DNA of 64,000 nt, from positions 310,001 through 374,000 of the forward strand of contig NZ_JAMSCK010000004.1 of the NCBI RefSeq assembly GCF_023805255.1. Reading direction: 5' to 3'. The position numbers and the translations under genes were made by a program. Shown piece after piece: positions 1 to 7,173 of the stretch; positions within the stretch are counted from its first letter, which is position 1; each line of letters opens with the position of its first letter. The notes below the pieces were generated by a model. The model worked only from the letters and a program-made list of their open reading frames with translations. It searched no databases and was not told where the DNA came from. This DNA comes from Gramella jeungdoensis. GTDB taxonomy: Bacteria; Bacteroidota; Bacteroidia; Flavobacteriales; Flavobacteriaceae.

Positions 1-1259
1 TAGGCATCTTCAATATTAAAACTAACATCTTCGGTTTTGGAGAATTTCTCACGAATTTCAGGAGGCATCTCGTATTGGAATTCTCTTTCGATCTCTTCAT
101 CACTAAGAAGATTTTCAAAATAGAAATCAGGCGAACGGAATATCTGCTTCCAGTCCACCGGGGTGCTCCAGTGACCAAACCTGGCCATATTATTACCAAG
201 ATCTATCACCGTGAACTCATCCTTATTCTTAAGCACACGTGAACCACGGCCAATCATCTGGAAATATAAGGTAAGAGATTTTGTAGCACGGTTAAGGATA
301 ATGGTTTCAACGGTTGGTTCATCAAAACCAGTGGTAAGTATACTAACCGACGTAACTATAGCATCTGGAGTATGTTTGAACCATTTGAGAATATCCTTTC
401 TTTCCTGTTTGCTGGTAGTATTATCAAGGTGCCTAATTGGAAGACCCGCATTCTTAAACGTATGGTATACTTCTACAGAGGTATTTATACCATTATTGAA
501 AATAAGTGTCTTTTTACCTTTAGACTTTTCATAGTATGCAGTAAGAAGTTTTTCCTGCATCGTATAATTGGAATACAGCTCTTCTGAAGACTTTACGGTA
601 TAATCACCATTCATACCGACCTTAAGGGTAGTTAATCCAACATTGTAACTGTAGATATTCGCCCTGGCAAGAAAGCCTTTTTCAATAAGAGACTGAATTG
701 AGTCCCCAACAATAAGCTCCCTGTAATTATCTTTCATTGGAAGCTTTATATTAGAACTTAAAGGAGTAGCAGTCACTCCTAGTATAAAGCAATTCTCAAA
801 GAACTTGAATAGCTTCCTGAACGAATTGTAGTGAGCCTCATCGATGATCACAAGACCAATATCCTGTATTTCAAGTTTTTCATCGTTCAGGCGGTTATTA
901 AGGGTTTCCACCATCGCTACAAAACACATGTAGTCGTCCTGATCTGGCAATTCCTTAACCTTACTGTTTATGATCTTGTTTCGAACACCAAAGCCCGAAA
1001 GCATCTTTGAAGTCTGCTTGCAAAGTTCTATCCTGTGAGTAAGGATGAGAACTTTTTTATTTGTTCTTTGAATATATTCTCTCGTGATCTGAGAGAAGAT
1101 TACGGTTTTACCACCGCCTGTGGGTAATTGATAGAGAAGGTTATACTTTTCTGGATGTTCATCTATCACCCCGAATATCTTATTTATATCCTTTTGTTGA
1201 TAATCGTAAAGCTCCTTGTCTACTTTCTTTTTTTCAATACCAAATGTTTCTACCGCCAT
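1..1259 (-). CDS. DEAD/DEAH-box superfamily II helicase (3' end outside window)
   Basis: This is the N-terminal 419 or so residues of a superfamily II ATP-dependent helicase of the type III restriction subunit/RAD25-like group. The ATG is at 1257-1259 and the frame stays open to the window edge. Motif I (LPTGGGKT) lies near residues 45-52, the Walker B box DEAH at 140-143, and motif VI (QMIGRGSR) near 334-341. Both RecA-like domains are therefore present and only the C-terminal part is missing. Such proteins unwind or translocate on nucleic acid using ATP. No methylase or nuclease partner is visible on this side, so a restriction role cannot be claimed. The frame and motifs are seen directly. 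The cellular role is not known. Confidence 0.9.
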   Translation of the reverse strand, partial: MAVETFGIEKKKVDKELYDYQQKDINKIFGVIDEHPEKYNLLYQLPTGGGKTVIFSQITREYIQRTNKKVLILTHRIELCKQTSKMLSGFGVRNKIINSKVKELPDQDDYMCFVAMVETLNNRLNDEKLEIQDIGLVIIDEAHYNSFRKLFKFFENCFILGVTATPLSSNIKLPMKDNYRELIVGDSIQSLIEKGFLARANIYSYNVGLTTLKVGMNGDYTVKSSEELYSNYTMQEKLLTAYYEKSKGKKTLIFNNGINTSVEVYHTFKNAGLPIRHLDNTTSKQERKDILKWFKHTPDAIVTSVSILTTGFDEPTVETIILNRATKSLTLYFQMIGRGSRVLKNKDEFTVIDLGNNMARFGHWSTPVDWKQIFRSPDFYFENLLSDEEIEREFQYEMPPEIREKFSKTEDVSFNIEDA

Positions 1260-1369
1260 ATAATCCTTTAAGTAAGCAATTTTGCAAAAATAAGGCATTT
1301 TTAAGCTTTACTCAAAAAATAGGGGAATAATCTCCCCCCCTAAAAAATGACATTACCCTAAAAATGTTG

Positions 1370-1377
1370 TAAATTTG
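1370..1377 (+). promoter_or_regulatory. Bacteroidota-type -7 box (TAAATTTG) for the Crp-like gene
   Basis: This is a perfect match to the Bacteroidota -7 consensus TAnnTTTG, 95 bases before the TTG start at 1472. It implies a leader of about 90 nucleotides. No convincing -33 TTTG is seen at the right distance. Confidence 0.5.
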
Positions 1378-1379
1378 AA

Positions 1380-1446
1380 ATGCAGAAGTCCTCATATAAT
1401 TACTCTATACCCTTCTTCTGGAGTAACTGCATCCCCCCCTTTTTTA
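1380..1446 (+). promoter_or_regulatory. Structured 5' leader, possible attenuator
   Basis: The leader of the Crp-like gene can form a nested hairpin: ATGCAG (1380-1385) with CTGCAT (1427-1432), and TTACTC (1400-1405) with GAGTAA (1421-1426). A competing pairing is CAGAAG (1383-1388) with CTTCTG (1415-1420). The nested hairpin is followed directly by seven C and six T, which resembles an intrinsic terminator placed before the start codon. Whether it terminates is not known. Confidence 0.35.
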
Positions 1447-1471
1447 TTTTACTAACTAAAAAATTGAAGAT

Positions 1472-2185
1472 TTGGCTACCGAAAACAAATTATTCGATAA
1501 ATATATACCAGTATTAAAAAACTGCGAACTTTTCAATGGAATGACGAATGAGCATTGGAGGGAGTTACTGGTCAATTTTCATGAAGAAAAATGGCCTAAA
1601 GAAACCTGTATGGTCAACCATCAGAAATTTCTGTTCCATTTCTATATCATAGTTTCAGGCCGTATCAAAATGTACAATGTAGATGAATTCAGTGAAAAGG
1701 AACATACCTTATTTCTACTTAAGGAGTCTGATGTGTTTGACCTTTTCTGCCTGATGGATGGAACAAGACATCACGTATATTATGAATGTCTGGATAACAT
1801 AAAGGTCCTGGCAATTCCTATGGATAAGCTTAAACTATGGCTGAACAAGAACCCCGTATATTACCAACACTTTCTTTCTTATGCAGGCAAAATGATGAGA
1901 ATGCTTGAGAGCAATGTTTCTCAGTTAATATTTACCGATATCTCTACAAGGTTATTGAGGTTACTGGTGAATAACGTGAACAGTAACTCCAAGCAGTTGG
2001 AACATATTAACGATTTACCAAATAAGGAAATAGCCAATCTTATTGGATCTACACGAGCTGTTGTAAACCGACATCTTCAAAGACTCAAAAAGAATGGTTC
2101 TATTAAAATAGCGAGAAAGCAGGTAGAGATAAAAGATATTTCAATTCTTTTAAAGGAACTGGAAAATCAGAATAAAAAAATATAA
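1472..2185 (+). CDS. Crp/Fnr family transcriptional regulator
   Basis: A 237-residue regulator with an N-terminal cyclic-nucleotide-binding-type beta-roll (about residues 15-125), a dimerisation helix (about 130-160) and a C-terminal winged helix-turn-helix (about 183-212, with NKEIANLIGSTRAVVNRHLQ). No N-terminal Fnr-type cysteine cluster is seen, so an Fe-S oxygen sensor is unlikely. The ligand cannot be told from sequence. The start is a TTG at 1472; no ATG in this frame gives a complete N-terminal domain. It is transcribed alone, behind a structured leader and a TAAATTTG box, and is followed by a secreted-protein gene that may or may not be its target. Confidence 0.88.
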   Translation: MATENKLFDKYIPVLKNCELFNGMTNEHWRELLVNFHEEKWPKETCMVNHQKFLFHFYIIVSGRIKMYNVDEFSEKEHTLFLLKESDVFDLFCLMDGTRHHVYYECLDNIKVLAIPMDKLKLWLNKNPVYYQHFLSYAGKMMRMLESNVSQLIFTDISTRLLRLLVNNVNSNSKQLEHINDLPNKEIANLIGSTRAVVNRHLQRLKKNGSIKIARKQVEIKDISILLKELENQNKKI

Positions 2186-2285
2186 AATATTGAAGTTATG
2201 CTACTTAGGTAGTTTGCATTTCTTTAAATCATATCTATCTTGCTACCTCATTCAATAATTTATTCATCAATTAAAACTTTACATC

Positions 2286-2852
2286 ATGAAAAAGTTCATC
2301 ACTTTAATGTTAGCAGTAGCTGGATGTATCTTTGCATCTAACGCACAAGTTATTCAACTGGAAAAAGTTGAATTATCAGATTTTGAACCCACCGCACAGA
2401 TAGTCTTTGAAGACTATGCTAATGGAATTATCAAAGTAAAAGAAAACCACGCTAAACAGTTCCAGGATAATGCCATTAACTTTTTGGTAGAAAATTTTGA
2501 CATCTACAGATTTATGAGAGAAGCTGGAGATGATACTGACGAAGTTAGGGTAACATTAAAAAGCAGTAATGGTATGTTACTAGCTTCTTACAACAAAGAT
2601 GGGCAACTTGTTAAAACTTATCAAAAGTTTAAAGACGTTCCATTACCTCCAGCAATTCGCAACCAGGTATATGCCGAGTACGAAGGTTGGACAATGACTA
2701 AAAATAAATATGTTGCTTCTGGATTGGAAGACAACATTGATAAGGAGAGATATCTTGTTCACCTTGAAAGAGGAAATGATAAGGAAAAAATAAAAATAAC
2801 TCCTAAAAGTACCGCCGGTACTGGCGTAGCAGTGGTTATTGAAAAACAATAG
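2286..2852 (+). CDS. Secreted hypothetical protein
   Basis: A 188-residue protein of unknown function. Residues 1-21 form a clear Sec signal peptide (Lys-Lys, hydrophobic core, ASNAQ cleavage region), so it should reach the periplasm. The mature part is charged, with no transmembrane segment, lipobox or C-terminal type IX sorting domain. The stretch around residues 85-120 (short beta strands ending TYQKFKDVPLPPAI) is the kind seen in periplasmic PepSY/YcfL-like folds, but I cannot place it in a family. A strong terminator follows. The Crp-like gene upstream reads in the same direction 100 bases away. Confidence 0.75.
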   Translation: MKKFITLMLAVAGCIFASNAQVIQLEKVELSDFEPTAQIVFEDYANGIIKVKENHAKQFQDNAINFLVENFDIYRFMREAGDDTDEVRVTLKSSNGMLLASYNKDGQLVKTYQKFKDVPLPPAIRNQVYAEYEGWTMTKNKYVASGLEDNIDKERYLVHLERGNDKEKIKITPKSTAGTGVAVVIEKQ

Positions 2853-2865
2853 TTGAATTTTACTA

Positions 2866-2902
2866 CTTGCGCACAGGAGATGAATCATCTCTTGTGCGCA
2901 AG
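2866..2902 (+). terminator. Intrinsic terminator
   Basis: Two 18-base arms (2866-2883 and 2885-2902) pair with a single G-U wobble and are followed by an A/T-rich tract. This ends the secreted-protein gene at 2852. Confidence 0.85.
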
Positions 2903-2913
2903 ATTTATTTTAA

Positions 2914-3041
2914 GGCTGTGTGAAATTTTAAGCGTCTGTCCAACCTCATAGACAGAAAGTGTTAAAATGTAATAGTAGTTAATAATGGTAGATCTCTCAG
3001 ATCACTAATCACAAAGTTAACGCTAAACTTTTCACACAGTC
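2914..3041. mobile_element. MITE-like inverted-repeat element, 128 bp
   Basis: The ends are imperfect inverted repeats of 21 bases, matching at about 17 positions, with a shared core CTGTGTGAAA at the left and TTTCACACAG at the right. The inside is AT-rich and non-coding, and contains a small hairpin (TCTGTC/GACAGA near 2935-2956). This looks like a short non-autonomous transposable element, or the joined ends of a deleted insertion sequence. No clear target-site duplication is seen. It ends 9 bases from the cysM stop codon and might instead act as a long-stem terminator for that gene. Confidence 0.45.
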
Positions 3042-3049
3042 TTTCTTTT

Positions 3050-3934
3050 TTATTCAAAAAGATCTGAGGATAAATACCGGTCCCCCCTGTCGCATACAAT
3101 ACTTACCACCAATCCGCTTTCAAGCTCATTACAAAGTCTTACGGCCGCGGCCGCGGCACCTCCACTACTCATTCCCGCAAAAATTCCTTCTTCTTCTGCG
3201 AGCCTGCGACTCATTAGAACAGCATCTTTTTCGCTAACTTCTAAAGTCCTGTCCACCTTTTTGGGATTGAATATTTTGGGGAGATAAGCTTCTGGCCATT
3301 TCCTTATGCCAGGGATGCGTGAATCATCGGTTGGCTGTACACCTACTATCTGAATATCTTTATTCTTTTCTTTTAAATAAGTACTGGTGCCCATAATAGT
3401 TCCAGTGGTACCCATAGAAGATACAAAATGGGTAATCTTATGCTTTGTGTCATTCCATATCTCTGGACCAGTAGTTTGGTAATGAGCTTTCCAGTTGTCA
3501 TCGTTTCCAAACTGATTAAGCATAAAGTAATCACCAGATTTCATTTTATCCTCGGCATAATCCCTTGAACCTTCAATCCCATCATCAGAACTTGTCAAGA
3601 TCACCTTGGCTCCATAAGCCCTCATGGTTTGAACTCTCTCAATGGTAGAGTTTTCTGGCATTACCAGTTCAATATCCAAACCAAATATTCCGGCTATCAT
3701 GGCTAGGGCTATACCCGTATTACCACTGGTAGCTTCAATAAGTTTCGTGCTTTTATCAATATCTCCACGCTCCAAAGCACTTTTAATCATATTATAAGCA
3801 GCGCGATCTTTTACACTACCCCCCGGATTTTGACCTTCCAGTTTAAAATATAGCTCTACTCCAGGCTTTGTCATTATTCGCTGTGCCTTTACCAAAGGTG
3901 TATTTCCTACAAGATTTAGGATTGAATCGTTCAT
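3050..3934 (-). CDS. cysM: Cysteine synthase B (O-acetylserine sulfhydrylase)
   Basis: A 294-residue PLP enzyme that joins O-acetyl-L-serine and sulfide (or thiosulfate) to form cysteine or S-sulfocysteine. The Schiff-base lysine is K42 in GGSVKDRAA. The substrate loop TSGNTG is at 69-73, and the phosphate-binding GTTGT at 174-178. Its length, just under 300, is typical of CysM rather than of CysK-type enzymes, which are somewhat longer. The start codon overlaps the stop of the upstream serine acetyltransferase by 4 bases, so the two are translationally coupled and form a complete two-step pathway from serine to cysteine. Exclusive use of sulfide or thiosulfate cannot be told from sequence. 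Confidence 0.93.
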   Translation of the reverse strand: MNDSILNLVGNTPLVKAQRIMTKPGVELYFKLEGQNPGGSVKDRAAYNMIKSALERGDIDKSTKLIEATSGNTGIALAMIAGIFGLDIELVMPENSTIERVQTMRAYGAKVILTSSDDGIEGSRDYAEDKMKSGDYFMLNQFGNDDNWKAHYQTTGPEIWNDTKHKITHFVSSMGTTGTIMGTSTYLKEKNKDIQIVGVQPTDDSRIPGIRKWPEAYLPKIFNPKKVDRTLEVSEKDAVLMSRRLAEEEGIFAGMSSGGAAAAAVRLCNELESGLVVSIVCDRGDRYLSSDLFE

Positions 3935-4722
3935 TTATCTGCAGTATTTTTTATGCTTATTTGAGGAGTATGTGACACCATGGAATTTGCTGGAACCGAT
4001 TTTGTTAACCAAACATTTCCACCTATAACACTGTTTTCTCCTATGGTGGTTTCTCCTCCTAATATAGTCGCGTTCGCATATATGGTGACATTCTTCTTAA
4101 TTGTAGGATGTCGCTTAACATTCCTGAGGGTTCTGTCCACAGTTAAAGCTCCTAAAGTCACACCCTGATATATTTTTACATTATCTTCTATAACGGCAGT
4201 TTCCCCAATTACAACTCCTGTGGCATGATCAATAAAAAATGAATTACCTATTGTAGCTCCGGGATTAATATCGGTTCCTGTTAGACTATGGGCACACTCC
4301 GTCATTAATCTAGGCACAAGTGGAAGTCCGAATTTGTAAAACTCATGACTCAATCTATAAATAGCTATCGCAAAAAAACCGGGATAAGAAAGATACACTT
4401 CTTCAACAGAGTTAGCTGCAGGATCATTTTTAGCAATAGCCTGGGCATCAAGGTTGAGCTTCTTCAAAATTCCGGGAAGCATTTCAACATATTCACTCCA
4501 GATATCCTGACAGGGCGAACCGGGTTCCCAGCATACTAATTTTGCAAGGACTTCAAAATCCATCCCTAATTCCATTAGGTTATCCCTTACCGGAGTTTGT
4601 TTGTCAAATAGAGTATGAAAAAGCTTATGGGTAAAAGCTTCCGTTTTTTCCTTAACGCTCAGATTAAGATTTGGAAGATTCTTCTGCTCTTCTATTTGAG
4701 ATATTATTTCTTCAATTTTCAT
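3931..4722 (-). CDS. cysE: Serine O-acetyltransferase
   Basis: A 263-residue acetyltransferase that moves acetyl from acetyl-CoA to serine, the committed step of cysteine synthesis. The N-terminal half is helical. The C-terminal half (about 150-255) is a left-handed beta-helix of hexapeptide repeats, with the family signature GTDINPGATIGNSFFIDHATGVVIG and the catalytic DH pair in FIDHATG. It is first in a two-gene operon, with a 4-base overlap into cysM. A TAAATTTG promoter box lies about 20 bases upstream. The name EpsC is also used for this shorter type. Confidence 0.93.
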   Translation of the reverse strand: MKIEEIISQIEEQKNLPNLNLSVKEKTEAFTHKLFHTLFDKQTPVRDNLMELGMDFEVLAKLVCWEPGSPCQDIWSEYVEMLPGILKKLNLDAQAIAKNDPAANSVEEVYLSYPGFFAIAIYRLSHEFYKFGLPLVPRLMTECAHSLTGTDINPGATIGNSFFIDHATGVVIGETAVIEDNVKIYQGVTLGALTVDRTLRNVKRHPTIKKNVTIYANATILGGETTIGENSVIGGNVWLTKSVPANSMVSHTPQISIKNTADK

Positions 4723-4742
4723 AGCTGACTTTTAATGTCAAT

Positions 4743-4750
4743 CAAATTTA
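4743..4750 (-). promoter_or_regulatory. -7 box (TAAATTTG on minus strand) for cysE-cysM
   Basis: A perfect TAnnTTTG match read on the minus strand, 20 bases before the cysE ATG at 4722. This gives a leader of roughly 15 nucleotides. Confidence 0.5.
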
Positions 4751-4893
4751 CTTAATTCAAATGAACTCAGAAAGGCTTTCAAGCAGACATACAGTCAATT
4801 ATCAGCCAGAAATTCTAGTTAAATTTTTACTAAGAAAAAAACAACCTGAAGTTTACTGAATTAAATTAGATATAATCTAAAAACCATTATACA

Positions 4894-4980
4894 ATGGCAC
4901 AGGAAAAAAAATCGCCAAAAGCTCAAAAGGGTCCGCAAAAGCAGGCACCCAAAGCAAAACCAAGTAAGCCTAAAAAGTAA
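4894..4980 (+). CDS. 28-residue Lys/Pro/Ala-rich basic peptide
   Basis: A very small ORF: ATG at 4894, stop TAA at 4978-4980, product of 28 residues starting MAQEKKSPKAQKG and ending KPSKPKK. It is composed almost only of Lys, Pro, Gln and Ala, so it is highly basic and probably unfolded, resembling the tails of nucleic-acid-binding proteins. It has its own apparent promoter (TAAATTAG at 4862-4869, one mismatch to consensus) and its own terminator 31 bases after the stop. That makes a real transcription unit likely. Function is unknown. It could be a short RNA- or DNA-binding peptide. Confidence 0.55.
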   Translation: MAQEKKSPKAQKGPQKQAPKAKPSKPKK

Positions 4981-5010
4981 TTTTTAGTGTAGAGACTTAG
5001 TTTTTCTCAG

Positions 5011-5036
5011 GCCACCTCTAAAGGGTGGCTTTAATT
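5011..5036 (+). terminator. Intrinsic terminator after the 28-residue ORF
   Basis: A stem GCCACC (5011-5016) with GGTGGC (5024-5029), followed by a T-rich tract (TTTAATTTT). Confidence 0.7.
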
Positions 5037-5144
5037 TTAAGTCCAAAACATTTACATTTTTTAGGTGAAACTTAACGCATTCTTGGTAATTCAGTTTTTT
5101 CAAAGATTGTAATTTAATTACACTAACCTAAATCATCATTATTT

Positions 5145-6419
5145 ATGTCTGATAATAGTTCTTCCGGCTCTCTTGGGTGGCCCTCGGTATGGGCACTTGC
5201 AGCCGGAGGTATGGTAGGTGGTGGGATTTACACCGCCCTTGGTGTTGTTGTAGCGGTAGCAGGGCAATGGGCCTGGCTAAGTTTTGTGATAAGCGGTATT
5301 ATTGCCTGTTCCAGTGCATATTGTTATATAATCCTGGCAAACAAATTTGAAGAAAGTGGTGGTGCGTTTACCTATCTACGCGAAGTGAATAAAGATGGAG
5401 TGGCCGGTAGTCTATCCTGGTTGTTACTACTTGGTTATGTTCTTACCATGGCGGTATATGCATTTGCTTTTGGTCATTATTTATCCTATTCCTTTAACGG
5501 TGGTCCATTGATCACCAGGATTTGTGCAATAGGTATAATGCTGGCCCTGGTAAGCCTCAACCTGGCCGGGGTAACTAAAACGAAAAAAGTAGAAATAGCT
5601 ATCGTAACTTTAAATTTGCTGGCTCTTATAGGGCTTGCTGTATTAGGTTTCTTACAATGGGATACGCTAAAACTGGTTTCCGGTATAGAACCAAGACCAT
5701 TATGGAGTGCCCCAATTGGAGCTGCGAGTATTTTTATGGCTTATGAGGGCTTCCAACTACTAACCTATGAATATGATGAAATAAAGAAACCTAAAAAGAT
5801 ATTAAAGCCAACGATAATGGCCGCGGTGGCATTTGTAATTATAATATACGCCATTGTCGCGGTAGGAGCTGTAATGCTTGCCGGAAGCCTTGCAATAATT
5901 ACTCAAAAACAGGTCTCATTATCGGTTGCGGCCAGAAGTGCTCTTGGTTTGCCTGGTTTAATTGCCATGACCGTTGCAGCAGTCTTCGCAACTGCCGCAG
6001 CGATCAATTCTACTTTATTTTCCAGTGCAAAACTTTCAAAAAGGGTGTCAGACGATAAGGAGCTACCTTCCTTCTTTAAAAAGACAAAAAACAATGTGCC
6101 GTACAGGGCGGTTATTCTTCTAGGAATACTATCTACTGTTCTTGCCGTGATAGGCAAGCTTTCTTCCCTGGTTGAAGCTGCCAGTCTCATATTTCTAATA
6201 ACCTTTGGAGTAGTGAATATCATTGCACTGAAGTTCATCAAAAAAAGTAGAAAATGGATCTCATGGGTAGGCATAATTCTTTCAGGCCTGGTTATAATAA
6301 TCTTATTATTAAGACTTTCGGTGGTTGCTCCCGTCCAGCTGGGAATACTTCTGCTACTGGCACTTTTCATAATCCTTGGCAGACCAGTTCTAGTGAAAAA
6401 ATACTCCAGTAATTCTTAA
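5145..6419 (+). CDS. APC-superfamily amino acid permease
   Basis: A 424-residue integral inner-membrane transporter with about 12 hydrophobic segments. The first helix carries the family's unwound-helix glycine motif (AAGGMVGGGIYTALG, about residues 19-33). A conserved cytoplasmic TYEYDEIKKPKK segment sits near 207-218 (the APC motif F..fdei..P.r). It probably brings in an amino acid or similar amine by proton symport; the substrate cannot be assigned. It is the first gene of a likely pair: a DUF4397 lipoprotein starts 7 bases after its stop. Confidence 0.88.
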   Translation: MSDNSSSGSLGWPSVWALAAGGMVGGGIYTALGVVVAVAGQWAWLSFVISGIIACSSAYCYIILANKFEESGGAFTYLREVNKDGVAGSLSWLLLLGYVLTMAVYAFAFGHYLSYSFNGGPLITRICAIGIMLALVSLNLAGVTKTKKVEIAIVTLNLLALIGLAVLGFLQWDTLKLVSGIEPRPLWSAPIGAASIFMAYEGFQLLTYEYDEIKKPKKILKPTIMAAVAFVIIIYAIVAVGAVMLAGSLAIITQKQVSLSVAARSALGLPGLIAMTVAAVFATAAAINSTLFSSAKLSKRVSDDKELPSFFKKTKNNVPYRAVILLGILSTVLAVIGKLSSLVEAASLIFLITFGVVNIIALKFIKKSRKWISWVGIILSGLVIIILLLRLSVVAPVQLGILLLLALFIILGRPVLVKKYSSNS

Positions 6420-6425
6420 AACTCA

Positions 6426-7172
6426 ATGATGAAAAAACTTATTCCAAAAATTTTCTGGCTTTTTATTATCCTTTTTACTCTGGGATGCTCAAACAAACCT
6501 CAGGAAACCAATGGGGCTGAATTGAGAATCTTTAATGCTACCCTGGATAATATTCAGGTGCAGGTGGAATCCTCAAAAACCGATAAGTTCAAGCAACAAT
6601 TAGAAATTAAAGGAAATGGTTCATCAGAATACATAAGTCTTCCTGGAGAAATTTATGACCTAAAAGTTCATTCTAAACAGAAGTATCTGTTGAACAAAAA
6701 ATCAGGCCTGCCACCTCAGGAAAAATACACGGCAATTATTTATGGTAAGCCTGAATTCTCATCGAAAGTGAATGAGGCCAGTTTTACACATAAACTACAT
6801 TATGTATTTGAAGGTGCAGAAAACCATACAAAGAATGGATTTCTTCCTACTCATAGCCTGTTCAGGGATAAAATAAAGCTTAAAAAGGGTATTAGCAGCT
6901 TAAGGGCTTTCCATGCTGCCGCTGGGATCGCGCCCATCAAAATCAAGATTAAGACAGATGAGAAATCTCAGGAACTCACAAAAGGACTGGCTTATGGCAA
7001 ACCTGTACTTGGAAAACATTTTAAAGCAGGAAACAAGAAAGTGGAGGTTTACTTAAAAGGTTCAACGGAGCCTATTCTTGCAAAGGAATATACTTTCAAA
7101 TCTCAAAAAGCATATCTGATCATTTTTCTGGAAAAAGAGGATGGCCTGGGAATAGAAATTCTGGAAAACTAA
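6426..7172 (+). CDS. DUF4397-type lipoprotein
   Basis: A 248-residue predicted lipoprotein. The signal sequence ends in a lipobox with Cys at about residue 21 (LFTLGCSNK). After it comes a pattern typical of DUF4397: 'ELRIFNATLDNIQVQVESS', then a repeat of the same type near 158-200 (SLRAFHAAAGIAPIKIKIK). DUF4397 domains are beta-rich extracytoplasmic modules of unknown function. The gene follows the APC permease by 6 bases and is probably co-transcribed. Its 3' end is separated from the convergent surface-protein gene by one base. Confidence 0.75.
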   Translation: MMKKLIPKIFWLFIILFTLGCSNKPQETNGAELRIFNATLDNIQVQVESSKTDKFKQQLEIKGNGSSEYISLPGEIYDLKVHSKQKYLLNKKSGLPPQEKYTAIIYGKPEFSSKVNEASFTHKLHYVFEGAENHTKNGFLPTHSLFRDKIKLKKGISSLRAFHAAAGIAPIKIKIKTDEKSQELTKGLAYGKPVLGKHFKAGNKKVEVYLKGSTEPILAKEYTFKSQKAYLIIFLEKEDGLGIEILEN

Positions 7173-7173
7173 A

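Noticed and set aside
1-1259. Restriction-modification or defence island around the truncated helicase
   Set aside because: Only the helicase N-terminal part is visible; there is no methylase, nuclease or specificity gene on the visible side. The missing end lies outside the window, so the idea cannot be tested here.
5903-6370. 155-residue antisense ORF inside the APC permease
   Set aside because: It is a shadow of a high-quality membrane-protein gene on the plus strand and has no recognisable domain.
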